A stretch of DNA of 25,019 nucleotides from JAZDFC01 sp043808235 (GCA_043808235.1 JAZDFC010000041.1:1-25019); one strand, 5' to 3'. Numbered from the stretch's first letter, positions 8,607 to 17,539 are shown. Numbers and translations are program-made. The notes: generated by a model from the sequence alone, not told the origin.

Positions 8607-10439
8607 ATGGACAAAGAAATGACGCGCTTCGAATTAAAAAGACTTATTCCCAAGATAGGAATTTGGACTCAGGAATTAATTTTCCTTATCGCTGCCTTTT
8701 TCTATTTACATTCGCAAATAAACCCGATTTTGATGCTTGAATCACAGTCGCCGGTGTTTTTAAAAGGCGCTGCTTTTTTTAATGGATCAATGAAAATTCC
8801 CGGCGGATTTGTAAACTGGCTGACTGCTTTGTTTATGCAGTACTGGTCATCGGATTTTTGGGCGTCGCTATATTTGGCAATATGCTTTTGGCTGATCGCG
8901 ATACTTACAAGAATGTGGATCAATACACTTACCGAAAAAAAATCCACACATACTTTCAATATCATCCCGGCTGCAATTTTTCTATTACTTCACGGGAATT
9001 ACTACTTCCCCGTCAACGTCGAATTAAGTCTAATTGTCAACTTAGTATTTTTGTTCTTATTTAATAAATACTCTTTCTCAAACCAGTGGGTCAGGCTTGT
9101 TGCCGGAATACTAATATCAGTTATATTATTTTGGTTTACCGGCGGGACATTCCTTGTATTTGCGGTTCTAACTGTGCTCAACGAAATTTTATTCAAGAAG
9201 AAATATGTAAACGGAGTTGTTTTATTTTTTATTGCTGTAGTGCTTCCTTATGCGGGATCTGCAAGTATTTTTTATGTCCCTACGCGTCAGGCATATTTGC
9301 AGAACTTGATAGCTGAAGAAAATATCAACTTAATGACCAACCAGTATTTACTCTATGCTTTTTATTTTATTACACCTATTGTCATTTTCATTTTCAATTT
9401 CTCTTCGCTAAAAAGATTTGTACAAAAAGTAACAGACTTTCATCAGATTTGGAAGATTGCATTGGGTACAGTATTACTCCTTGCAACCTTTTATATAACG
9501 CCTACTAAACCAAGCAATTATTTGATGCGCACTGTCATTCAAGTAAATCAATTTGCCCGTAATGGAAATTGGAACAGCATACTCGAAGCGATAAGCAAGT
9601 ACACAGACAAAATGAACCCGATACTTCTATATCAAACAAACTTTGCATTATTTAAAAAGAATTTACTTTTGGATAAAATGTTCTTCTTCAATCAGAGCGA
9701 AGGACATAAAGGATTACTAATGGATTTCCATTGGTGCTCAACTTTTTCGGAGGAAGCCAGCAATATATATTGGGATATGGGATTAGTAAGCGAATCCCAA
9801 CACTGGGCGCACGAAGCTTTGGAACAAAAGGGTTATCTACCAAACATTTTAAAACGCCTCGGGATGATCTATTCTTTAAAGGGATACAATAACGCAGGTA
9901 ACCGGTATTTTAATAATTTAAAGAAGGTTCCTTTCTATGAAGAGACTGCTGATGAATTATTAAAACTAAATCAAGATCCCGTTACGTTACCTAAGAGCAG
10001 CAGTTACCAACGAATTGCTTCTGTAATGCCTACAGAAGATTTCATTTCGCTCGGCAGACCATCACCATTAAATATGGAAACTTTACTTAGAAGAAATCCA
10101 TTGAATAAAATGGCTTTCGAATATTTGATGGCTTATGATCTTCTGATAGGCAATTTAAAAGGAGTTGCAAAGCGCGCATCTTATTTCGAATTGGTAAATT
10201 ATCCGCATATGCCGATACACATACAGGAAGCATTGATTTTTAAAGAGTCGATTTCGCCTGATTCAGGTAAAACATCATTGCAGAGATACGTTACTCCGGC
10301 TGTAATAAACCGCTTTGTGGAGTATCGCAAAATTTTAATTGATATAAAAAAAGACCGGAGCGGCACGACCACAAAATTACGAGGTCTGTTTGGCGACACA
10401 TATTGGTACTATTATATGTTTATTAAACCAAAAAAATGA
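8607..10439 (+). CDS. Multi-pass membrane protein, DUF6057-like
   Basis: Function unknown. The first half (residues ~15-320) has about eight or nine hydrophobic segments, for example IFLIAAFFYL, LAICFWLIAILT, IIPAAIFLLLHG, LSLIVNLVFLFLF, ILISVILFWFTGG, VVLFFIAVVLPYAG, FYFITPIVIFIF and ALGTVLLLATFYI. The conserved-looking stretch FMKIP/PGGFVNWLTALFMQYW between the first segments resembles the DUF6057 family of Bacteroidota. The second half (~320-610) is soluble and helical and may carry TPR-like helices (SNIYWDMGLVSESQHWAHEALEQKG, ILKRLGMIYSLKGYNNAGNRY). Start is the ATG at 8607, without a clear ribosome binding site. The next gene follows after 15 nt, so the two form an operon; this type of membrane protein paired with a PD40 lipoprotein is, from memory, a recurring Bacteroidota arrangement. 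Confidence 0.7.
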   Translation: MDKEMTRFELKRLIPKIGIWTQELIFLIAAFFYLHSQINPILMLESQSPVFLKGAAFFNGSMKIPGGFVNWLTALFMQYWSSDFWASLYLAICFWLIAILTRMWINTLTEKKSTHTFNIIPAAIFLLLHGNYYFPVNVELSLIVNLVFLFLFNKYSFSNQWVRLVAGILISVILFWFTGGTFLVFAVLTVLNEILFKKKYVNGVVLFFIAVVLPYAGSASIFYVPTRQAYLQNLIAEENINLMTNQYLLYAFYFITPIVIFIFNFSSLKRFVQKVTDFHQIWKIALGTVLLLATFYITPTKPSNYLMRTVIQVNQFARNGNWNSILEAISKYTDKMNPILLYQTNFALFKKNLLLDKMFFFNQSEGHKGLLMDFHWCSTFSEEASNIYWDMGLVSESQHWAHEALEQKGYLPNILKRLGMIYSLKGYNNAGNRYFNNLKKVPFYEETADELLKLNQDPVTLPKSSSYQRIASVMPTEDFISLGRPSPLNMETLLRRNPLNKMAFEYLMAYDLLIGNLKGVAKRASYFELVNYPHMPIHIQEALIFKESISPDSGKTSLQRYVTPAVINRFVEYRKILIDIKKDRSGTTTKLRGLFGDTYWYYYMFIKPKK

Positions 10440-10454
10440 TAACCGGGAATTGAA

Positions 10455-12053
10455 ATGAAAAATCAAAACATAATAAATAGGATAAAAAAATTTGTAACGA
10501 TAATCCTGATCGCAATTTTAACTATAAGCTGTTCCACCAGAAAAGATATTCCTAACGCAAAGGAGGAAGCAAGACTTCCAATCATCAATCCCGACTATAC
10601 GGGGATTGTAATTCCTCCAAACTGCTCTCCTTTGAATTTTTCTATTAAGGAGAAAGGTGAAAATTTTCTTGTGCAAATCAGCTCCAAACATGGCGAACCG
10701 ATACAAGTAGAAGATAATTCCGGTCAAATAAATATTCCGTTTAGCGATTGGAAAGAATTGCTTGCTCAAAATGCAGGTGAGAATTTGAAAATCGAAATAT
10801 ATTCGGAACAGAAAAATGGTCAATGGACTCGTTTCAATGCTATCGAAAATAAAATAGCAACAGAAAAAATAGACGGATATGTTGCCTACCGGAAATTTGG
10901 TCCGTTGTTTAACCAATGGAAAAAGATGGGAATTTACCAGCGCAACATTGAAAATTTTGACGAGACTCCTATCTTACCAAACAAGTTGACGCAAGATAAT
11001 TGTATGAACTGCCATAATTTTTGGCAGAACGGGACGGACCGCTGGTTACTTCACACAAGATTTGAACCCGGTACAGCAATGCTTCTTTGTGTAGATGAGA
11101 AAATTAAAAAGATCGATACAAGAACTGAGTTCAATAAATCGCCTGGCGGTTATCCTACCTGGCATCCATCGGGTAATTTGATTGCGTTTTCGGTTGGCAA
11201 ACCATTGCAATTTTTCCACACAATTGGCGAAACACGCGACGAGCTTGACCGCGTTCTCGATATTATCGTTTATGATGTCAAAAAAAATATGGTAACCACA
11301 ACACCGGAAATTTCAAGTCCGGACCGTGTTGAGGTATGGCCTCTTTGGTCTCATAACGGTGATTATCTTTATTTCTGCAGCTCAAATAAAATTGATTCAT
11401 ACACTGTTAAATCCCAAAAGAACGAAGACAGTTTAGCATACGGCAATATAAAATTCGACTTGATGCGTATTTTGTACGATGCAAAGAACAATACCTGGGG
11501 AAAACTTGAAACTGTAATTTCGTCAGCTCAAACAGGATTCAGTATTTCGCAGCCAAAGATTTCACCTGACGGACGATTCATTGTTTTCACTGCTTCAAGT
11601 TACGGTTCGTTCCCGATCTTTCATTCGGACGCTGATTTATATTCGTACGATTTAAGAAACGGCGCGATGAAAAGACTTGAACTTAACAGCGACCGTGCTG
11701 AGGGATTCCACTCATGGTCAAGCAATAATAGATGGTTGGTTTATTCGAGTAAACGCCAGGACGGGCAATTTACCGGAATCTTTATAAGTCACATTGATTC
11801 AGCCGGAGTTACATCAAAAGGATTTGCTTTACCGCAGGAGGATCCGCTTTTTTACGAAACATGTCTTGAAATATTTAATGTACCGGAAATGGTTAAAGAG
11901 TCTGTTAAGTTTAGTCCGCAAACTCTTGCCAGGATTGCACACCTTGAAGAACAAGAAACTCAAAAAGCTACTCTTGATCCAAAAGTGAAAGCAAATAAAA
12001 GTAAAAGTTCTCCGGCTGCAGATTCGTGGATTAACACAAACATGACACGGTGA
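10455..12053 (+). CDS. PD40/TolB-type propeller lipoprotein with a CxxCH motif
   Basis: A 532-residue exported lipoprotein. The N-terminus has a lipobox-like TIS-C26 after a hydrophobic segment. An N-terminal region of about 150 residues is followed by a single c-type haem motif, DNCMNCHNFW (C183, C186, H187), and then a beta-propeller with PD40-type blades: GGYPTWHPSGNLIAFSVG (about 227), VWPLWSHNGDYLYFCSS, ISQPKISPDGRFIVFTAS and GFHSWSSNNRWLVYSS. Proteins of this kind have been annotated in Bacteroidota as TolB-like or cytochrome c biogenesis proteins; their real job is unknown. It probably works with the membrane protein encoded 15 nt upstream; a GGGA lies 6 nt before its ATG. A link to sugar use is only positional. 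It is the last plus-strand gene before the convergence point. Confidence 0.85.
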   Translation: MKNQNIINRIKKFVTIILIAILTISCSTRKDIPNAKEEARLPIINPDYTGIVIPPNCSPLNFSIKEKGENFLVQISSKHGEPIQVEDNSGQINIPFSDWKELLAQNAGENLKIEIYSEQKNGQWTRFNAIENKIATEKIDGYVAYRKFGPLFNQWKKMGIYQRNIENFDETPILPNKLTQDNCMNCHNFWQNGTDRWLLHTRFEPGTAMLLCVDEKIKKIDTRTEFNKSPGGYPTWHPSGNLIAFSVGKPLQFFHTIGETRDELDRVLDIIVYDVKKNMVTTTPEISSPDRVEVWPLWSHNGDYLYFCSSNKIDSYTVKSQKNEDSLAYGNIKFDLMRILYDAKNNTWGKLETVISSAQTGFSISQPKISPDGRFIVFTASSYGSFPIFHSDADLYSYDLRNGAMKRLELNSDRAEGFHSWSSNNRWLVYSSKRQDGQFTGIFISHIDSAGVTSKGFALPQEDPLFYETCLEIFNVPEMVKESVKFSPQTLARIAHLEEQETQKATLDPKVKANKSKSSPAADSWINTNMTR

Positions 12054-12190
12054 TAACGGTTAAACGGCGCAAATAGAATTATCGGCAACATATTTTTGCC
12101 GCAAGGCAATTACGCAAATATTGTTCATGGTGGTTTTTGCTCAATAGCCGGCATGTTTATTTGTGAATATTCGTAAGGTTAAATTTCACA

Positions 12191-13850
12191 TTATTTTAAT
12201 ATTACCATCTTTTTCGAAATACCTTTACTACCCGCCCGCAATTGGTAAAAGTTGACACCGCTTGATAATGCATTCGAATCAAATTTCACTTCATAAATTC
12301 CGGGCAACTTCGTTTCATCAACTAATGTTGCAACTTTATTGCCAAGTACATCATATATCTTTAACGTAACATGTTGTAGAGACGCCATATATGGCGTCTC
12401 TACAGCAGCTGGTATAGTATATCTAATTACTGTAGTTGGATTGAACGGATTAGGAAAATTCTGCTCGAGAATGAAATCTTTTATAATGGCGTCAGGATTT
12501 GGCTCGACAAATGTTTGATTTATTTTCAATTGTTCGTCCATCCAGCTCACTCTTGAAGCCATATAAGTTTTTAAGTAATCCACTTCCTTCTGATATGTGT
12601 CCCGCAAGTTGTAACCGGCTGTTTCTCTCCAAATGAATTTACCGAGGATAGGCCATTTTTCAAAATTTCTTTCCTGTGCTTCGTTCAAATAGTTCGCGCA
12701 AGAATCAATAAATGCAAGAACATTCGCAGTATCGAATTTATTGTTTCTTAATTCCTGCCACTTAAGTTTTAGGCTCTCTTGAAAATTGGATTCATCAAAA
12801 AGTTTTTTCCAAAAAAACGGCTGATCAGTTTCATAGTCGAGCACCCATCCGGACGAATTTCCCCCGTCTAGATAAGTTGAGTTGCCCGACGACTGGTCAA
12901 AATCCCAAACCGGTCCTGCGTGTAATTTTTTGTTTTTATCTTTATGGAAATAAGCGCTCCAACCGTAGGCATCGCTATTACGCACGGTTTCCTGGACTAA
13001 TATCTCTTCGATGAAAGAGGAAACGCTAATCCATTTCGAATACCCGTTGTCGGGATCTGCGAATGATGTTGAATTCATGATACTTCGAAAATTGTCATCG
13101 TAATCCCGGATATAATTTAATTGCTCTACAGTTATTTCATCAATAGCAGGATAGTGAAGTTTTCTATTCTCGCCAAAGTCGCCACCGAAACCTGTTATTT
13201 CATAAATATATCCGCCGGTTATATCCTCGCCCGAAATCTCATCGGGGTTCAATTCATTGATATCGAGCCTTTCTTTCCCTCTCTTAATGTTTTCCATCAA
13301 AAGATAAATACCGAGGTACTCACCATTAACAACCAACTCGCAAAATCTACTGCGGTTTGACCATTGTCCGGTTGACATGGACAAATAATGAGCAAGTGGT
13401 GTACGGATAAGCGTTCGATCAATGTATGAAGCTAACAATATCCAGTCATTATCCTCCGGCATGTTGAGCAGCGAAACATTCAAATTATTGCCGGACTCGT
13501 CTCGCGTTTCAAGCAGATACGGCTGCTTTGGAAAGGATTGCGTTGAATTACCGCGAAGCTCGATACCTATTTTTCCGAAGTAATGGTTGAATGGCCGATA
13601 AATTGTTTCGTAAATCCTCACCGTTGTAAATAATACCCATATCAGCCGATATTTTCGGCTCATCAGGAATTGTTTCTCCAAATGTATTGATTACAATGAT
13701 TGGTAAATTAGATGAGGAAAAATTAACTTTGACTATTGCTGTGTTATTTTCTGCTACTACTTTCGATTCTCTATCCTGGCATATTAGTTCGTTAGATGAA
13801 TACAGAATAAAGGCCATTAAAAAAATATGACAGGCTTTACGCCTTTTCAT
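12191..13850 (-). pseudogene. CotH-family surface protein with T9SS domain, broken by a frameshift
   Basis: Read from 13850, the gene opens with a signal peptide (MKRRKACHIFLMAF..ELICQ) and the typical N-terminus of exported CotH proteins (NLPIIVINTFGETIPDEPK, ADMGIIYNGEDLRN). At about 13604 the homology jumps to another frame and continues as YRPFNHYFGKIGIELRGNS, FPKQPYLLETRDE, MPEDNDWILLASYIDRTLIRT, ELVVNGEYLGIYLLMENIKRG and AGPVWDFDQS, ending with a T9SS sorting domain (QNFPNPFNPTT, YDVLGNKVATLV, KKMVILK). One extra base, or two missing, explains the shift, with about 553 codons in total. The rest is undamaged, so a sequencing or assembly error is as likely as a true recent mutation. The domain architecture differs from the large plus-strand CotH protein (no lamin tail). 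The start lies 10 nt after the chorismatase-like gene, so they share a transcript. Confidence 0.82.
12375..12404. repeat. Palindromic repeat, copy A, inside a T9SS domain
   Basis: A perfect 30-bp palindrome with half-site TGTAGAGACGCCATA. It lies in the coding sequence of the CotH gene and encodes VETPYMASLQ in the linker before the strand HVTLKIYDVLG. An outer 34-bp version (12373-12406) has one mismatch. A second copy sits at 17886-17919. Confidence 0.9.
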
Positions 13851-13860
13851 AATCGCTAAA

Positions 13861-15054
13861 TTATTTATTATCGTGAACAATAGTCGCATCAATCTCGAAC
13901 AACAACTCTTCACGGCATACATCAGCTACAACACAGACTGCGGGAATTTCAGTCAATCCCAATTCGAGTATCGCTTTTTCATATACCGGGTAATCATCGG
14001 CGCGTTTAAGAAATACAGTTGCCGTACATATATCTTTCAACGTGGCATTCTCTTCTTTAATTAAAGCGTCGATAACTCCCATTGTTTTGTGTATTTGCAA
14101 TTTGGTATCGCCAATAAATACGCTATGCCCGTGTTCATCAATTGACGCGGTACCGGAAAGAAGAATTGTTGTTAATTCCGGTTCGCGTACACACATTGCC
14201 CGCGAAAATGCCGAACCATACCAGAAAGGCGAGCGTTGTTTTACTCCGCTTGTCTGACCGATTTTAACCGGCGAACCTGGCTCGGGTATTACTGCAAGCA
14301 AATCCATCACTGCTGCGGCATTCAAAGGATTGCGCCCCCAAATACCGGTGCTCGCGGGGAGATAAATTCTTTCAGTTTCCATTTGACCGGAACCATTGGG
14401 TATGAAACCGAAATCCTTGTATTTGATATTTCTTACTTTATTGAATTCACCATACCAGTCGAGAATATCGTCAATATAAATCCAGGTGCGAACGACGTTT
14501 TGATAAGAACCGGAATAATTATGAAGAATATTTTGCGCACGGTCGAACATTATTCCAGTTTGACTTTCTCTTTTATTCTCGCCGTAGTGGTTATTCAAAT
14601 CGCAGATGTTTTGCAGCATCAAAAAGTTAGCGCCGTTTTTTTTCCATCCGAATCCGCATGGTTTTTCACCATCTAATATCGTCCATACTTTTTCATCTTC
14701 ATTAGCAATTGATACAGCAATTATCTGTATTCCGGCAATGCCTTGACCCCAATACGGATTTCCCTGTATAAAAGTTAGCGGCAGTTCGCTGTTTATTTTA
14801 TTCTTCAGCAATAATTCTTTTCGCGAATTTACAATGTCTTTATAATAATTTGAGCTTCCGAAAATTTTATCGTGAACGATGAACAGATTTTCTTTCCCAA
14901 TTATTTTCAATATGCTGCTATATGCATCTATATAAGCCGAAACCGGATCGGCAGCAGCATCAATCATTTGAGCAGTGATATAGAATTGACTATCGTTATA
15001 ATTTGTAATGTAAACTATAAATGATTCTTGTTTTTCGATGGAGCGTTTTGTCAT
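13861..15054 (-). CDS. Chorismatase-like protein (FkbO/Hyg5 type, RidA fold)
   Basis: A 397-residue cytoplasmic-looking protein without a signal peptide. The C-terminal ~120 residues have the RidA/YjgF fold (LLSGTASIDEHGHSVFIGD at 298-316; TATVFLKRADDYPVYEKAI; PAVCVVADVCREELLFEIDA at 371-390). The middle part resembles two-domain chorismatases once called pteridine-dependent dioxygenases: RTWIYIDDILDWYGEFNKVR (189-208), LPASTGIWGRNPLNAAAVMD (232-251), SPFWYGSAFSRAM (275-287). Such enzymes split chorismate into pyruvate and a (dihydroxy)benzoate. The end CREELLFEIDA with C380 and E387 fits the chorismatase active-site strand as I remember it. Actual activity, and why the gene lies beside glycan genes, is unknown. 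The start is supported by AAAGGT 8 nt upstream (15063-15068). The CotH gene follows after 10 nt. Confidence 0.75.
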   Translation of the reverse strand: MTKRSIEKQESFIVYITNYNDSQFYITAQMIDAAADPVSAYIDAYSSILKIIGKENLFIVHDKIFGSSNYYKDIVNSRKELLLKNKINSELPLTFIQGNPYWGQGIAGIQIIAVSIANEDEKVWTILDGEKPCGFGWKKNGANFLMLQNICDLNNHYGENKRESQTGIMFDRAQNILHNYSGSYQNVVRTWIYIDDILDWYGEFNKVRNIKYKDFGFIPNGSGQMETERIYLPASTGIWGRNPLNAAAVMDLLAVIPEPGSPVKIGQTSGVKQRSPFWYGSAFSRAMCVREPELTTILLSGTASIDEHGHSVFIGDTKLQIHKTMGVIDALIKEENATLKDICTATVFLKRADDYPVYEKAILELGLTEIPAVCVVADVCREELLFEIDATIVHDNK

Positions 15055-15470
15055 TCAGTTTTACCTTTGTTCATTTTTAAATAAATATGAGTATCCTAAA
15101 AATATTTTGGGGACGGCAGCTATTTATTACTTTACGATTCATCCGATTCGTCACGCTTTTCATTCAAATAATTCTTCGTATTAAATTGAAAAACGAGTAT
15201 TCATATCACACTTTCGGGTATTATTTTTAATCACTCCGAGATAGATACTGCCATAAATAGTTAGGACTAACGTGAAGGCTGTAATCTGCTTTAGTTCTCA
15301 AAAAATTCAACGAAAATTTAATCAAAAATGGAATAATGCAAAAGCGCGAGGTAAGCAAAAAATCAGCTAAATTTATCTCAACACTCTGTAATAAATTCAA
15401 ACTATACTGTGAAGAAATTGGTTTTCGGTACATTTCTCCATGAACTCGGCAAAACCGAGATTCTTTTAGA

Positions 15471-15538
15471 TTTCTTGGTGACTTTGTGTCCTCGTGGCAA
15501 TTTTAATCAACGCCACTAAGGCTCGAAGACACAAAGAA
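15471..15538. repeat. Imperfect inverted repeat, likely degenerate interspersed element
   Basis: CTTTGTGTC (15482-15490) pairs with GACACAAAG (15528-15536), and inside it GTGGC (15494-15498) pairs with GCCAC (15512-15516). The two arms look like two inverted copies of one motif of the form CTTTGTGTC-n-TCG-n-GTGGC. Similar motifs are common between genes in Bacteroidota, from memory. Confidence 0.55.
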
Positions 15539-15693
15539 TTTTACTGGCAAAACAATTATTAAGTCAACTTCGACTTTAATGCAAAACCCGAAAACTGATT
15601 TATAGTGAGTATATTCACTATTTGGGAGGAATTGTTGATTGTGCGGATTAAAGATCAATCAGATTTAAAGTGACGATTTCTAAAACTTTGGCG

Positions 15694-15748
15694 GAGGCTA
15701 AGAATAAAATCTGACTCAAAATTATTTCTCATCAAACAGCTTAGCCTC
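15694..15748 (-). terminator. Inverted repeat just after the GH13 gene
   Basis: Nine-base arms GAGGCTAAG and CTTAGCCTC match perfectly across a 37-nt spacer, 28 nt past the GH13 stop. It could end the GH13 transcript, but the loop is long and there is no strong T tract, so the role is a guess. Confidence 0.3.
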
Positions 15749-15775
15749 AACCTTTTCTTTGTTTTTTACCTAACA

Positions 15776-17539
15776 TCACCTGCGAATTTTATAAATAGAA
15801 TATGACCCCGCTGCAATTTTAACCGTGTATTGATTCTCTTTCACATCGATTTGTGATTCTTTACCGGACAATAATTTGAAATCTACGGCGGAAATATTCA
15901 ATGAGAAAATTGCGGTTTCTTCACGGTTAGCGGGATTGAATATCGACAGAATAATATCATCACCCGCAGCACGCGCAAAAACGAACGGGTATGTATTCTC
16001 CTTAGCATAAACCGGAACAAACTCAGCATATGCAGCCAATGCCGGTTCATTCTTCTTCAGCTCAATTAATTTGCGGACTTTGTTGAGCAATGAATTCGGA
16101 TCTTTCTCCTGAGTTTCAACATTCGGCGCATCTGCGGATTGATCAACCGGCAAATACAGTATCTCTGCATTAGCAGTAGAAAATCCAAGATTCTTTCCAG
16201 CAGTCCACTGCATCGGTGTGCGCGCGCCGGCGCGTGGTTTGTAAGCGCCTTCAACATGCGGAAGATTATATAATTGCCGCATTCCAATTTCATTTCCGTA
16301 ATAAATAAACGGAATACCGGGCATTGCAAGAGAGAATGCAATAATCATTTCCAATTCATCGTCGGTGCGGTTTATGTTCAGTCTCGATAAATCATGATTA
16401 CCGAGAGGAAGTAAAATATATCCCTTGCCTTTGGTTTTGTTATACTGATCGAGATATGTCTCAAGGAAATTTATGATGTTGCCTTTCCCTTCTTTATCAA
16501 AAAAACTATGTCCTTCGGAATAGCCGTTTAGAATCCGCCAATCCTCTTTTTGAAGCAGATCATTATAACCGCCAAACCAATGGAAGAAGTCTGCATGGAA
16601 ACCTCCGCCCAGCAGTGCAGCTTCGGGCAGCGACCATTCTGCAACCATGAAAGAACCGGGATATTCTTTATCCATCAATGCCCTGACTTCATTCCACCAT
16701 TTTTTTGTTCCTTCGTCTCTTGTATTGAAGAACTGATCATTACCCGTGATATTTGCGTTTTTAACTAACGCGCCTGCCATATCAGCCCTGAAACCATCAG
16801 CGCCCATATCCATCCAAAAACGCAAAACGTTTTTTAATTCTTTTTGTAATTCAAGAATATCGGGATGATCGATGGGCAGCATCCAGTCAAGTTCGGGTTT
16901 GGCAAATCCAAAATTCAGCGCCGGCTGACTCCAATAAAAGTTGCGCATGAATTGACCGTTGCGCCTGCTATAGCCTTTTATAAACGAATCCGTGTACGGA
17001 GCCGGCGGATTCAACCAGGTATTGTTCGTCCAGATATACCAATTGGAATATTTATTTTTTTCCTGCTTCGCTGATTCCTGGAACCACGGATGATCGATGC
17101 TCGTGTAGCTGATCACGTAATCGAATACAATTTTCAATCCTCGATTCTCGGCTTCCTCAAACATACGTTTTGCATCATCGTTGGTGCCATAACGTGGCGC
17201 TACTTTATAAAAATCCGAGACATCATAACCCGCATCATGAAACGGCGAATCGAAAAACGGATTGATCCAGAAACCATCGACACCGAGACTTTTCACATAG
17301 TCCAATTTTTCGATGATACCATTTAAATCTCCAATTCCGTCTCCGTTTGTATCGTAAAATGTTTGCGGATAAATCTGGTAGAACACAGCATTGTTAAGCC
17401 ATGCCGGGCAATCCGGTATTTCATATTCACCGGTAATGACGGCAGATTCGATGTTAATTTTTTCCTGTGCAATCAGACTGGAATTTAGTCCGCTTGCAAC
17501 GGAAATGATTATTACAAAGAGTGAGAATAGTTTTTTCAT
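15776..17539 (-). CDS. Secreted GH13 alpha-amylase-family enzyme
   Basis: A 587-residue exported member of the alpha-amylase family, acting on alpha-glucans or alpha-glucosides. Signal peptide 1-25 (SSLIAQ). The barrel begins at about 47 (WLNNAVFYQIYPQTFYD, GDGIGDLNGIIEKLDYVKSLGVDGFWINP). Catalytic residues are present: nucleophile D253 in GFRADMA, acid/base E301 in MVAEWSLPE, and D383 in LPLGNHDLS. In conserved region I the usual D-x-x-x-N-H reads D140-YVI-S144-Y145, so the substrate-contacting histidine is replaced by tyrosine. The segment PALNFGFAKPELDW..PIDHPD (206-226) matches a Bacteroidota GH13 group I know only by pattern. The C-terminal sandwich (from about 490) ends SYSIYKIRR with no sorting domain, so it is likely periplasmic. 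No ribosome binding site is obvious. It lies 146 nt downstream of the clan-A hydrolase. Confidence 0.92.
   Translation of the reverse strand: MKKLFSLFVIIISVASGLNSSLIAQEKINIESAVITGEYEIPDCPAWLNNAVFYQIYPQTFYDTNGDGIGDLNGIIEKLDYVKSLGVDGFWINPFFDSPFHDAGYDVSDFYKVAPRYGTNDDAKRMFEEAENRGLKIVFDYVISYTSIDHPWFQESAKQEKNKYSNWYIWTNNTWLNPPAPYTDSFIKGYSRRNGQFMRNFYWSQPALNFGFAKPELDWMLPIDHPDILELQKELKNVLRFWMDMGADGFRADMAGALVKNANITGNDQFFNTRDEGTKKWWNEVRALMDKEYPGSFMVAEWSLPEAALLGGGFHADFFHWFGGYNDLLQKEDWRILNGYSEGHSFFDKEGKGNIINFLETYLDQYNKTKGKGYILLPLGNHDLSRLNINRTDDELEMIIAFSLAMPGIPFIYYGNEIGMRQLYNLPHVEGAYKPRAGARTPMQWTAGKNLGFSTANAEILYLPVDQSADAPNVETQEKDPNSLLNKVRKLIELKKNEPALAAYAEFVPVYAKENTYPFVFARAAGDDIILSIFNPANREETAIFSLNISAVDFKLLSGKESQIDVKENQYTVKIAAGSYSIYKIRR

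Larger units (their letters stand above)
15055..15775. other. Gene-free 0.7-kb stretch with inverted repeats
   Basis: No convincing coding sequence on either strand; the longest open frame (15227-15433, minus) has no recognisable motif. It holds the upstream region of the chorismatase-like gene and the downstream region of the GH13 gene. Visible structures are a small hairpin CTCGG-CAAAA-CCGAG (15445-15459), the inverted repeat at 15471-15538, a near-palindrome ATAGTGAGTATATTCACTAT (15602-15621), and a 9-bp inverted repeat GAGGCTAAG/CTTAGCCTC (15694-15702 and 15740-15748). Confidence 0.7.

Noticed and set aside
12083..12101. Hairpin CGGCAA/TTGCCG between the convergent clusters as a bidirectional terminator
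   Set aside because: Only a 6-bp stem with no T tract on either side; termination at this convergence point is expected but not shown by this element.
14236..14676. Plus-strand open frame of 146 codons
   Set aside because: Antisense to the conserved middle of the chorismatase-like gene, with composition of a shadow frame.
15227..15433. Minus-strand open frame of 68 codons in the gene-free stretch
   Set aside because: No homology that I can see, no ribosome binding site and unusual composition.
15602..15621. Near-palindrome ATAGTGA..TCACTAT as a regulator operator
   Set aside because: More than 500 nt from the nearest start codon and not found at any other promoter in the window.
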